DNA of 64,000 nt, from NCBI RefSeq assembly GCF_004208415.1, contig NZ_CP035758.1, positions 5,394,001 to 5,458,000 of the forward strand, given 5' to 3'. The translations under genes were made by a program, and so were the position numbers. The notes beneath the pieces are model-generated. The model was not told where the DNA came from. It saw nothing but the letters and a program-made list of their open reading frames with translations, and ran no database searches. The stretch's first letter is position 1, and the number at the start of each line of letters is the position of its first letter. Below, piece by piece: positions 8,942 to 17,048 of the stretch. The stretch comes from Ktedonosporobacter rubrisoli. GTDB taxonomy: Bacteria > Chloroflexota > Ktedonobacteria > Ktedonobacterales > Ktedonobacteraceae.

Positions 8942-10080
8942 CGGACCGCACTCCCTTCAGCCAGGGCATCGTACTTCGCCGCCAGGTCGGCCGTTGTTGG
9001 CGTCCGCCCCGAATTATATTGTTGATTGTAAAGATGGCAGGTCACCAGCTGACCGGGAATCTCAGCCAACGCCGGCTGCAAAACGGGGAGGGCCGACTTA
9101 CAGGCGCTAAAGGCCAACGGACAGCGTGGATGGAAAGCACATCCAGATGGTACATCGCGCAGGTCGGGCGGAGAGCCCGGGATACCAATCATCTTGCGGC
9201 GTGGCCCATGCAGTGTAGGGAATGAATTCAGCAGGCCATAACTGTAGGGATGGCGCGGGTGCAGATAGAGATCCTGGCTGCTTGCCTTCTCGGCAATACG
9301 CCCGGCATACATAATGATAATCTTATCGGCCAATTCCAGCAGAAGCGAGAGGTCGTGGGTAATGAAGATAAGCGTCATCCCAAACTCTTTACAGAGATCC
9401 ATAATCAATTCAAGGATTTCACGCTGCACCACAACATCAAGAGCCGTCGTTGGCTCATCCATAATAATCAATTCGGGCGTCAGCGCCAGGGCTATCGCGA
9501 TCATAGCGCGCTGCCGCATCCCGCCGCTTAACTCGTGCGGATAGCTGCGCAGTCGATCGGGCGCAATGCCCACAAGCTTAAGCAACTCCACAGCGCGCTG
9601 CTTGCGCTGATCTGGCCCCATCTCAGGCCGATGCGTACGTAGCACATCCATAATCTGTGTGCCAATATTCATAACCGGGTTGAGCGCATTCATTGCGCTC
9701 TGGAAAACAATTGCCAGATCGCTCCAGCGGAACGTACGCAACTGCTCCGGCGACAGCCGCAAAATATCGATAGCGCCATCTTCGCGCACAGGCGCGCCTC
9801 TCAGGGAGCTTATTTCCAGCCGGCGCCCATTCTCGCGCGGTCGGGGATAGTAGAGTACCTCACCATTAGTAGTCACGGCAGGCGGACGCAATAGACGCGA
9901 GATGCCATAAGCTAGTGTCGATTTACCACAGCCGCTCTCACCGGCCAGGCCAAGAATTTCTCCACGCTCTAACGTGAAACTCACATCGGTAACTGCGTGG
10001 ACGGTTCCATTGGCAGCCATATAATCGACACACATATGCTTGACTTCAAGGAGCTTATTTGTACCTGCGCTCGTTACCAT
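8938..10080 (-). CDS. Oligopeptide-type ABC transporter ATP-binding protein (OppD/DppD)
   Basis: Second ATPase of 380 residues. Walker A GESGCGKST (about 50), signature LSGGMRQR, Walker B LIIMDEPTTALD, switch THDLSLL and the C-terminal GCAFHPRCPLAFSAC cysteine cluster are all present. It pairs with the downstream OppF-like subunit as the usual heterodimer. AGGAGG stands four bases before ATG 10080. It follows the permease genes after about 155 bases that hold no gene. Confidence 0.95.
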   Translation of the reverse strand: MVTSAGTNKLLEVKHMCVDYMAANGTVHAVTDVSFTLERGEILGLAGESGCGKSTLAYGISRLLRPPAVTTNGEVLYYPRPRENGRRLEISSLRGAPVREDGAIDILRLSPEQLRTFRWSDLAIVFQSAMNALNPVMNIGTQIMDVLRTHRPEMGPDQRKQRAVELLKLVGIAPDRLRSYPHELSGGMRQRAMIAIALALTPELIIMDEPTTALDVVVQREILELIMDLCKEFGMTLIFITHDLSLLLELADKIIIMYAGRIAEKASSQDLYLHPRHPYSYGLLNSFPTLHGPRRKMIGIPGSPPDLRDVPSGCAFHPRCPLAFSACKSALPVLQPALAEIPGQLVTCHLYNQQYNSGRTPTTADLAAKYDALAEGSAVR

Positions 10081-10236
10081 TATGCCTCCTAAAGTATGTT
10101 GAAAAAGATGCTACCACACCTTCTTGATAGCCACCCAGACACCACTTCGTATCTAGCTGCCGTCGTAGATGCCAAGCACCCGCTCGGTTGCCTATCTAAT
10201 CATAATGTAACATATTTACACATCTAAAAGAAGTCA

Positions 10237-11187
10237 TTATGACTGATGGATCAGTTTCTTCTTTATACGCTTGAGCGTCGGCTCCGTACGCAGGCGAGGG
10301 TCAGCAATTTCATCAATGCCAAAGTTGATGAGCGCCAGACCAGCACCTAATAGTGCAATACAGAGACCGGGAGGCACAAACCACCAGAGCGCATTTGCGA
10401 AAAGAGCCTGGCCCACCTGAGCCTCATAGAGGAGCATGCCCCAGCTCACCGTATTGAAATCGCCAAGGCCCAGATATTCTAGCGAGGCAATGGCAAGAAT
10501 GACAAAGATTGTAGTGCTTACAAAATTAGCAGCGATAATAGAGATTTCATTTGGCAGGATCTCAAAAAAGATGATACGCCAGGCAGACTCACCACAGGAA
10601 CGCGCTGCCGTCACAAATTCGCGACTGCGCACCGAGAGCGTTTGCGCCCGCAGCATACGGGCCCCCCAGGCCCAGTTCGTCAGAATGACAGCCAGAGCCA
10701 CAGTTACTTCCCCATGCGGGAAATATGAGGCAAAAACGATGGCCAGGGGCAAACCAGGCAAGACAAGAAAGACATTCGTGAGCAGGGAGAGAATATCATC
10801 AACGATACCGCCGAAATAGCCGGCTACCAGGCCTACGACCATCGAAATGATAGTTACCGCCAGGCCCGTCACAAAACCCCAGAAGATAGAGTTGCGCGTG
10901 CCGGCCACCAACTGGCTAAAGATATCCTGGCCCAGATCCGTTGTCCCTAACAGGTGTTCAGCCGAGGGCTTCGCATTCGCCACATGCGAGATTGCGTTAG
11001 GTGTTTGAGACACAAAGAAAGGTCCAATGATCGCCACAATGACGAAAATGGCCACAATCACACTCCCCGTTGCAACCTTCTTATTGATAGTCAGCTGACG
11101 CCAGACTGCATGCAGAATGTCTAAAATTCGCGCCGGCACAGACTTCTCGCCAGGAAGTGTTGTTGTAAGCGCTGGAGATCGATTCAC
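10237..11187 (-). CDS. ABC transporter permease (OppC/DppC-like)
   Basis: Inner-membrane permease of 316 residues with an N-terminal cytoplasmic arm, a first helix about residues 40-60 and a periplasmic loop with LLGTDLGQD-type sequence (HLLGTTDLGQDIFSQL). A cluster of helices follows, with the coupling EAA-like segment SCGESAWRIIFFEILPN. The start is GTG 11187, preceded by AAAGGAG at eight bases. It lies two bases from the stop of the OppB-like gene, so both permeases are made together. Confidence 0.94.
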   Translation of the reverse strand: MNRSPALTTTLPGEKSVPARILDILHAVWRQLTINKKVATGSVIVAIFVIVAIIGPFFVSQTPNAISHVANAKPSAEHLLGTTDLGQDIFSQLVAGTRNSIFWGFVTGLAVTIISMVVGLVAGYFGGIVDDILSLLTNVFLVLPGLPLAIVFASYFPHGEVTVALAVILTNWAWGARMLRAQTLSVRSREFVTAARSCGESAWRIIFFEILPNEISIIAANFVSTTIFVILAIASLEYLGLGDFNTVSWGMLLYEAQVGQALFANALWWFVPPGLCIALLGAGLALINFGIDEIADPRLRTEPTLKRIKKKLIHQS

Positions 11188-11189
11188 TG

Positions 11190-12188
11190 CTAGGCACTCC
11201 TTTCCTGGCGAACACGGGGATCAAGCAGCGCATAAGCCAGGTCTGCCAGGAAATTAGCTCCTAACACACCCAGAGCAATCATAAAAAAGATCCCTTGTAT
11301 AAGCGGATAATCCAGGTTCTTCACCGCGCTAAAAAGCGAGAAGCCAATCCCAGGATACGAGAAGACGATTTCAGTAAGTAATTGACCGCCGACGATAGAG
11401 CCCAAGGCGATGGCAAAGCCAGAGACGTTCGGCAAGATAGCGTTACGAGCCGCATACGAAAACATGACTCGGCCCTTCTTCAAACCCTTGGCCATGGCCA
11501 TCAAGACATAATCCTCGGAAAGCGTGGTCACCATCGAATTACGCATAACCAGCATCCAGCCAGAGAGCGAGGCAACAATCAGAGTAATCGCCGGCAGGAT
11601 AGCATGATAGAGCGCGCTCAGGATAAAATCAGTGGTCCAGCCGATATCCAGGGTGGTATCAAAGCCATCGGCAAATGGGAACCATCTTAGCGTAAAACCA
11701 AAGAGATAGACCAAAATGAGCGCTAGCCAGAAGTAGGGGATGGCCGAGAGAAAGGCCATGCCGGGAGAGAATATGCTATCAAGCGCCCCACCGCGCCTCC
11801 AGCCCACAATCACCCCAAAGAGGCAGCCGAGCACAAAACTGATGAGCACAGCTACCAGGCCCAGAGAGAGCGTCCACATCAAGCCCTGCCCAATAACATC
11901 TTTGACTGGGGTAAAAGAATTGGTGAGCGAAATTCCCCAGTTGCCAGTCAATAAGTTTTGCAGATATTTAAGATACTGTAACCACATTGGATCACTTGTA
12001 TTCAAGCCAAACTGTGCTTCCATGGCCTTCTGCAGACCTGGCGAGATAGCCACACCGCTACGCTGCAAACGTCCAAGCATAATTTGCACAGGATTGCCAG
12101 GGGCCAGACGCGGAATAACAAAATCTAGCGTGGCCGCGGCCCATAAAGCCAGAAGATAGAATAAAATGCGACGAAGCATATGGCGCAT
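11190..12188 (-). CDS. ABC transporter permease (OppB/DppB-like)
   Basis: Inner-membrane permease of 332 residues. It starts with a helix over residues 6-26 and the family landmark PRLAPGNPVQIMLG, then has five further membrane segments. The coupling region MAKGLKKGRVMFSYAARNA and the ending LDPRVRQE are typical of OppB/DppB. AAGGA precedes ATG 12188. It is separated from the upstream binding-protein gene by about 290 bases that contain three strong hairpins. Confidence 0.94.
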   Translation of the reverse strand: MRHMLRRILFYLLALWAAATLDFVIPRLAPGNPVQIMLGRLQRSGVAISPGLQKAMEAQFGLNTSDPMWLQYLKYLQNLLTGNWGISLTNSFTPVKDVIGQGLMWTLSLGLVAVLISFVLGCLFGVIVGWRRGGALDSIFSPGMAFLSAIPYFWLALILVYLFGFTLRWFPFADGFDTTLDIGWTTDFILSALYHAILPAITLIVASLSGWMLVMRNSMVTTLSEDYVLMAMAKGLKKGRVMFSYAARNAILPNVSGFAIALGSIVGGQLLTEIVFSYPGIGFSLFSAVKNLDYPLIQGIFFMIALGVLGANFLADLAYALLDPRVRQERSA

Positions 12189-12296
12189 TGGATTTATCCT
12201 TCTGCATAATACACAACTAAAAACTTCAGTATCCTCACGTGGATCGACATACGGATGTAGCCCCTGCCTCTCCAGGCCGAAAAGAAGATACTAAAC

Positions 12297-12445
12297 GACT
12301 CTCCGGGCTCAGGAGAGTCTGACGTGCAGAAACCAGGCTTGCGCTCTTTGTTTCTGCGTGCCCGATAGATGCGATGGATACCAACAAAGGCGCTTGATTG
12401 ACAGGAAGTAGAAGAGGTTTGTGGCTCCGTCTCTACTTCCTGTCA
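12297..12445 (-). promoter_or_regulatory. Three consecutive hairpins between binding-protein and permease genes
   Basis: Three inverted repeats lie in the 290-base gap inside the importer operon. They are GACTCTCC/GGAGAGTC at 12297-12304 and 12312-12319; GCAGAAAC/GTTTCTGC at about 12326-12357; and TGACAGGAAGTAGA/TCTACTTCCTGTCA at 12399-12412 and 12432-12445. None is followed by a clear T-run on the minus strand. Such structures often stabilise the 5' part of an operon mRNA or stop part of transcription, giving more binding protein than permease. That function is inference. Confidence 0.6.
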
Positions 12446-12478
12446 GAGGGACTGCTATTGTACGGTATCTACAAGCGC

Positions 12479-14176
12479 TTACTGCACCGGCTGTAAGTGC
12501 GTGATAGTCACCAGATTATCAGGGAACTTGAACGGAGATCCCATGGCATACTGGCTGTCTTTAGAAGCGAAGCCGGTGAAGTTTCTGGTGCTGTACTCAT
12601 ACCAGTCGGCCGCATTCACCAGAGGGATATAGGGCAGGTTATCAGAAAAGATCTTCTCAAGCCCATAGATCGCCTGCTTCTGCGCATTCGGATCAGTCGA
12701 TGTAGCATATTGCTTCAATAGCTCGTCGGTCTTGCTGTCCTTCCAGCGGCTCCAGTTGAAGCCCTTGGGAGAAAGGTTGCCGCTATTGAGATGCGTGTCA
12801 AAGTGATAGTAGGGTGTTGGGCCAGTGAAGACGCCGCCAATAGTCAGATCAAAGGTATAGTTATTGCGCGCATCATAGTAGGCGTTTTCCTGGATATCGT
12901 TGATCTTAATGTCGATACCGATGGCCTTCAAGTTCTGCTGAATGATCGTTGTCATCTTTTCCCAGTCGGTCCAACCATTGACGACATTGAGGCCGAAGGA
13001 GAGCTTCTTACCGTTCTTATCAACAAAGATGCCATCAGGGCCCTTGGTAAAGCCTGCGCCCTGTAGCAGTTGCACGGCTTTGGCAGTGTCAGGATTGGTG
13101 GTAACATTGGCCAGATCAGGGCTAAGGTAATCCTTCTGGTTGGGCAGAACCGCGCCGGTCGGGCTGGCGGGATCGACGTAGCCAGACTCAGCCTGCTTGG
13201 AGAGCTGATCGCGGTCAAGGGCAAGGCTCATGGCCTGACGCACTGCGGGCTCGCTCAAGGGGTACTTCTGCAGGTTGACATACATGGCAAATTCGTTGTC
13301 AGGAATCATCCAGTAATGGTTGTGCTGCGGATCTTTACTCACATATGTCTGATCCAGGTTGGGAGCAAAGAAGCCAGCCCAGTCAACTTGACCCGAGGAC
13401 ATCTTTAAGAACAGGGTATCGTTATCCTTCACGGCAGGATAGCGCACTTCGTCAACCTTGATCTTATCGACCTGCCAGTAGCTGGGATTCTTGTCATAGA
13501 CAATCAGCTGCGGGGTATACTTTGTCATCTTATAAGGGCCGGTGCCAACTGGATTCTCATTGGCATATTTGGTAGGATCGCCAACGCTGGAGAAGACATG
13601 CTTGGGAAGCATTGGGACCTGGGCAATATAGAAGAAATTAGGCCCGGCAGGATGACTAAAGGTAAGCGTCACTGTGTTAGCATCAGGGGCGGTTACGCCT
13701 GTCAGGCCATTGATCGTCCACAGGCTATTGTGGTCAGCGGCGGGATATTGCTTGAGCAGATTGAAGGTAAACACGACGTCATCCGAAGTAAAGGCCTGTC
13801 CATCGTTCCATTTGACATTGGGACGAAGCGTAAAGGTCAGTTGCTTCTCGTCACTGCTCCACTTATAGCTGCTGGCCAACCAGGGTGAGCTCGAATTGTC
13901 AATTCCATTGACGAAATAGAGCGTCTCATAAATCATGCCCAGAACACCAGAATCGGCCTGGTTGACGGTATAATCCAAGGGACTGAAGGCCTTGTTAAAA
14001 TCAGAGCCCACATGCGAGCCAACATTGAGAACAGCTTTCTTGCCCGGATTCGTGGTGGTGGGGTTAGAACCGCCACCACAGGCCGCAAGAAGCACAGTGA
14101 AGACGGTCAAGAGAGAAAGTAAGAGCGTGGTAGATGTAAACTTTGCTCTTGCAGATGCCAAAGAGCTGGGAGACAT
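12479..14176 (-). CDS. Solute-binding lipoprotein, family 5 (oligopeptide/oligosaccharide)
   Basis: Extracellular binding protein of 565 residues. A lipoprotein signal peptide ends in the lipobox LLAAC (Cys about 33), followed by a Gly/Ser/Thr-rich linker. The body has the family 5 pattern: RPNVKWNDGQAFTSDDVVFT, ENPVGTGPYKM and AVRQAMSLALDRDQL. Family members bind peptides, muropeptides, chitobiose or cellobiose. Context (GntR regulator with DasR-like site, GlcNAc-type kinase, NagZ) favours an amino-sugar or muropeptide ligand. ATG 14176 is chosen because GAGGAGG lies upstream and the signal peptide begins directly; a longer reading from 14323 adds an implausible N-terminus. Confidence 0.92.
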   Translation of the reverse strand: MSPSSLASARAKFTSTTLLLSLLTVFTVLLAACGGGSNPTTTNPGKKAVLNVGSHVGSDFNKAFSPLDYTVNQADSGVLGMIYETLYFVNGIDNSSSPWLASSYKWSSDEKQLTFTLRPNVKWNDGQAFTSDDVVFTFNLLKQYPAADHNSLWTINGLTGVTAPDANTVTLTFSHPAGPNFFYIAQVPMLPKHVFSSVGDPTKYANENPVGTGPYKMTKYTPQLIVYDKNPSYWQVDKIKVDEVRYPAVKDNDTLFLKMSSGQVDWAGFFAPNLDQTYVSKDPQHNHYWMIPDNEFAMYVNLQKYPLSEPAVRQAMSLALDRDQLSKQAESGYVDPASPTGAVLPNQKDYLSPDLANVTTNPDTAKAVQLLQGAGFTKGPDGIFVDKNGKKLSFGLNVVNGWTDWEKMTTIIQQNLKAIGIDIKINDIQENAYYDARNNYTFDLTIGGVFTGPTPYYHFDTHLNSGNLSPKGFNWSRWKDSKTDELLKQYATSTDPNAQKQAIYGLEKIFSDNLPYIPLVNAADWYEYSTRNFTGFASKDSQYAMGSPFKFPDNLVTITHLQPVQ

Positions 14177-14562
14177 ACGAACCTCCTCAAATAGCTGGAT
14201 CAACGGCTCTTTATTACGTCGATCCACAAAATACAAAACTGGCTCAACAACATAGTAGCCAATGGGCTGAGTAGCGTTCACTCCGGCTGCTGCTCCTGGT
14301 GAAACGCCTCTCAAATGCTGCAAAGCTGCATTGCCTTGAGCCTGGAATTCCTCGCTTCAACGCGTTGCTATGAATCACTACAATACCAGGGATATTTCGA
14401 AGAAATGAAATCGAAAAAGTGCTGGCGCAGGCTCCGACGACTACTTCGACGTCATGGCCCGCCTTTCTCTTTATCTACATCCCCTTGCTAGCAAAAACTC
14501 CTTTCTTGCTTTAGACTACGCCGCTAATCTCTCGAAAACTCTCAGATGAATATACGTAGACT

Positions 14563-14591
14563 ACTGTACCTTTTCTTTGGTCATTTGTCAA
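14563..14591 (-). promoter_or_regulatory. Sigma70-type promoter of the importer operon
   Basis: On the minus strand TTGACA (14591-14586) and TACAGT (14568-14563) are spaced by exactly 17 bases. Transcription would start near 14556 and give a leader of about 380 bases before the binding-protein ATG. A second TTGACA lies 43 bases further upstream (14634-14629). Confidence 0.65.
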
Positions 14592-14606
14592 GACATCTAG
14601 ACCACT
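14591..14606. promoter_or_regulatory. DasR/NagR-like operator
   Basis: The 16-mer AGACATCTAGACCACT matches the DasR-responsive-element consensus ACTGGTCTAGACCACT, recalled from actinobacteria, at 12 of 16 positions, including the core TCTAGACCACT. It touches the -35 box of the importer promoter, an ideal place for repression. A GntR/HutC regulator, the same family as DasR, is encoded divergently about 370 bases away. Confidence 0.6.
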
Positions 14607-14741
14607 AGACCGATGCATACTTGAATTTGTCAAGTTATCGGGAATCCTACAGTAACGCATATTGGCCTTCTATTCCTTGCTAGAGCCGTGAATACAGCAA
14701 CAGCTTTCACTGCTATATTTTGTCATATATCCCCACTAGGC

Positions 14742-14811
14742 TTGACAGGGGATACAAAAGTATGTAATTATACGAACGTAGGGTGGTATATACAATATAC
14801 TAACTATACCA
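14742..14811 (+). promoter_or_regulatory. Promoter and inverted-repeat operator of the GntR gene
   Basis: TTGACA at 14742-14747 and TAATTA at 14765-14770 are spaced by 17 bases. Just downstream of the predicted start lies the perfect inverted repeat TGGTATA (14784-14790) / TATACCA (14805-14811). This is a plausible autoregulatory site for the regulator encoded from 14977. The rest of the 800-base divergent gap (14177-14976) shows no gene. Confidence 0.5.
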
Positions 14812-14976
14812 TACTTGCAAGGTTTCTCTCACGTAAGAAGGCGCACATACTTCAATCAGTGGGAGTCTAGAAACCCATGGGGTGCATTGCTATACCCAAT
14901 TGCAGACCTTTTTACGTTCTCAACTATTAGTACTATTTCTATATTGCACCTCGTGGAGAAGATTGGAACGAGATAC

Positions 14977-15723
14977 ATGCGAGCTATTTTCAGGAATAGT
15001 CCCTTACCTCGCTACTACCAACTGAAAGAGGTTATGCGAGAAAAGATCCGCAGCGGCGAATGGAAGCCTGGGGATCTTATCCCTTCCGAACGTGAGCTAG
15101 GTGAACAGTATGGCATTAGCCGAATGACTGCCCGTCAGGCAATTACTGAGCTCGTGAATGAAGGTCTGTTTTATCGCGAGCAAGGCAAGGGCACATTTGT
15201 CAGTCGCCACAAAATTACGCAGCAACTCATTCGCCTGACCGGCTTCACTGAAGACATTCAGGCCCGTGGCCAGAGGCCGAGCACCAAAACCCTTTCGGCG
15301 CAGATGGTTCTTGCTGACGAAGCTACGGCCGAGCGCCTGCATGTGAAGCAAGGGCGACAGCTCTTTCGGCTCCATCGCCTACGCCTTGCCGATGACGAAC
15401 CACTGGCAATTGAGACTTCCCTGATCTGCTTCATTGGCTGCGAAAAGCTGCTTGAAGACGATCTGGAACAAAACTCCCTCTACCAATTGCTGGAGACAAA
15501 ATATGGTCTCCCTCCCATTGAAGCTGAACAGGAGCTAGAGGCCGGTCTGGCCAGCAATGATGAGGCCCAGGTCCTGCGCATTCCTGTGGGCAGCCCGGTG
15601 CTTTTTACGCGCCGCACGACCTATACCGAACGCAATCAGCCAATCGAGTACGCGAAATCTGTCTATTGTGGCAGCAAATACACGTTCTATACGCGTATGA
15701 ATCGGGAACAATTGCTTCCCTGA
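14977..15723 (+). CDS. GntR/HutC-family transcriptional regulator (DasR/NagR-like)
   Basis: Regulator of 248 residues with an N-terminal winged helix (PLPRYYQLKEVMREKIRSG, PSERELGEQYGISRMTARQA) and a C-terminal UTRA effector domain (TGFTEDIQARGQRP through RTTYTERNQPIEYAKSVY). In this subfamily the UTRA domain typically binds amino-sugar phosphates such as GlcN-6-P or GlcNAc-6-P. It is followed at 54 bases by a GlcNAc-type kinase and then NagZ, and it is divergent from the importer, so it probably controls all of them. ATG 14977 is used because the length then matches the family; a longer reading from 14815 adds about 54 residues of non-conserved sequence. Confidence 0.92.
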   Translation: MRAIFRNSPLPRYYQLKEVMREKIRSGEWKPGDLIPSERELGEQYGISRMTARQAITELVNEGLFYREQGKGTFVSRHKITQQLIRLTGFTEDIQARGQRPSTKTLSAQMVLADEATAERLHVKQGRQLFRLHRLRLADDEPLAIETSLICFIGCEKLLEDDLEQNSLYQLLETKYGLPPIEAEQELEAGLASNDEAQVLRIPVGSPVLFTRRTTYTERNQPIEYAKSVYCGSKYTFYTRMNREQLLP

Positions 15724-15777
15724 TATGCATCCGCAACAAGTTAGCGATCCCGCTCGCTAGAAGGGTAAGTCACTGCA

Positions 15778-16773
15778 ATGGCTGCAGCTTCAGAACAGAG
15801 TATCGCCGCTGATCTATGTTATGTAGGGATCGATGGAGGCGGTAGCAAAACGCTAGCAGTTATCGTAGATGCGCATGGTCATGAATTAGGGCGCGGCCAG
15901 GCCGGCAGTGCCAATCAATCTTCAGTCGGTATTGAGCAAGCGCTTAGCAGTATCCGACAAGCTGTTGAGGCTGCCGCTAAGATCGCTGGCTGCCCTGCGC
16001 ATTTTCGCTCAGCCTGGCTGGGTCTGGCCGGCATAGATCGAGCCAGCGACTACGAACAATTCTATCCTCAGCTCAAGCCTCTGGCCGAGACCGTCCGCTT
16101 AACCAATGATGCAGAGCTCCTTTTAAGCGCGTTACAAGAATCCGTGGGTCTGGCGCTGATTGCCGGGACCGGCTCAATTGCCCTGGGTCGCGATCGGCAC
16201 GGAACCATCACACGTGCCGGAGGCTGGGGCTATATCATTGGCGACGAGGGTAGCGGCTACAGCATGGGCCGCCAGGCTCTGCAAGCTGCAGCTCGCGCTT
16301 CCGATGGCCGGGGTCCACAGACCGCTCTTCTTCAGCTTATTCTCGCAGCCTGGCAACTCTCTACGCCCGACGATATGATAGGCCAGGTCTACACCCAGGC
16401 TGGCAGCACCGCACGTATTGCCGCCCTCTCAACGCTTGTCTTTACCGCCGCACGCTCAGGTGATCAGGTGGCCCGCAAGATTGTCCAGGAGGCAGTTGAG
16501 GAACTGGTGCTGGCCGCTATGGCTACCTTTAATGCGCTTGACTTCCCTGAGCGAGAAGTATCTATCGCTCTGGCCGGCGGATTGTTGATGAACGAAACCG
16601 ATTTCCGTACTCGTGTAGTGCGTCGCTTGCGTTCTCGGCTAGCGCTAAAGCAAGTCGCGCTCGTCGAGGAACCGGCCCTCAGTGCCGCACTGGCGGCCAG
16701 GCACATCAGCTTCGAACAAAGCTGGTCCAGGCCTGCAGAGCCGCAAGCTAGTGATCTGTCAAGGCTTACGTGA
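15778..16773 (+). CDS. N-acetylglucosamine kinase-like (BadF/BadG/BcrA/BcrD family)
   Basis: ASKHA-fold kinase of 331 residues. Phosphate 1 motif GIDGGGSKT (about 18), LTNDAELLL with the catalytic Asp, phosphate 2 motif IAGTGSIALG, GGWGYIIGDEGSG, and adenosine motif ALAGGLLMN are all visible. The family phosphorylates GlcNAc and related amino sugars. Between the GntR gene and NagZ, it would phosphorylate the sugar released inside the cell. A second family member lies at 34311-35324, only distantly similar. Confidence 0.9.
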   Translation: MAAASEQSIAADLCYVGIDGGGSKTLAVIVDAHGHELGRGQAGSANQSSVGIEQALSSIRQAVEAAAKIAGCPAHFRSAWLGLAGIDRASDYEQFYPQLKPLAETVRLTNDAELLLSALQESVGLALIAGTGSIALGRDRHGTITRAGGWGYIIGDEGSGYSMGRQALQAAARASDGRGPQTALLQLILAAWQLSTPDDMIGQVYTQAGSTARIAALSTLVFTAARSGDQVARKIVQEAVEELVLAAMATFNALDFPEREVSIALAGGLLMNETDFRTRVVRRLRSRLALKQVALVEEPALSAALAARHISFEQSWSRPAEPQASDLSRLT

Positions 16774-16793
16774 TGCGGGAAGCCAGCGGGATT

Positions 16794-16814
16794 GTCAAGG
16801 GCGCAGTCCTTGAC
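16794..16814 (+). repeat. Hairpin after the kinase gene
   Basis: Perfect inverted repeat GTCAAGG / CCTTGAC with a seven-base loop, 20 bases after the kinase stop. There is no T-run, so it is more likely an mRNA 3' structure than a strong terminator. A conspicuous AAAGGAGG near 16930 has no start codon at a suitable distance. Confidence 0.4.
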
Positions 16815-17048
16815 CTGGGGCTGTGCCTCATTCCTCCCTTTCCCGCCGCCGGCAGCGCTTCGTCACACGGCATCTCACAAAGCACTAGCCTATAAGAGTA
16901 CTTTATTTCATAGAGCAAGCATAGCAGAAAAGGAGGTATTTCTTTTTCCTAAAGAAAACTGCGGACGCAAACGGTTTACTACCTGCCCACATTGCGCATG
17001 CCGCAGATGAGAAACGTTGGGAAACAGTCTAGAAAGAGCAGGAGCGTA

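Noticed and set aside
16925..16950. A strong AAAGGAGG site before nagZ
   Set aside because: No ATG, GTG or TTG lies at a usable distance in a coding frame; nagZ has its own start at 17049.
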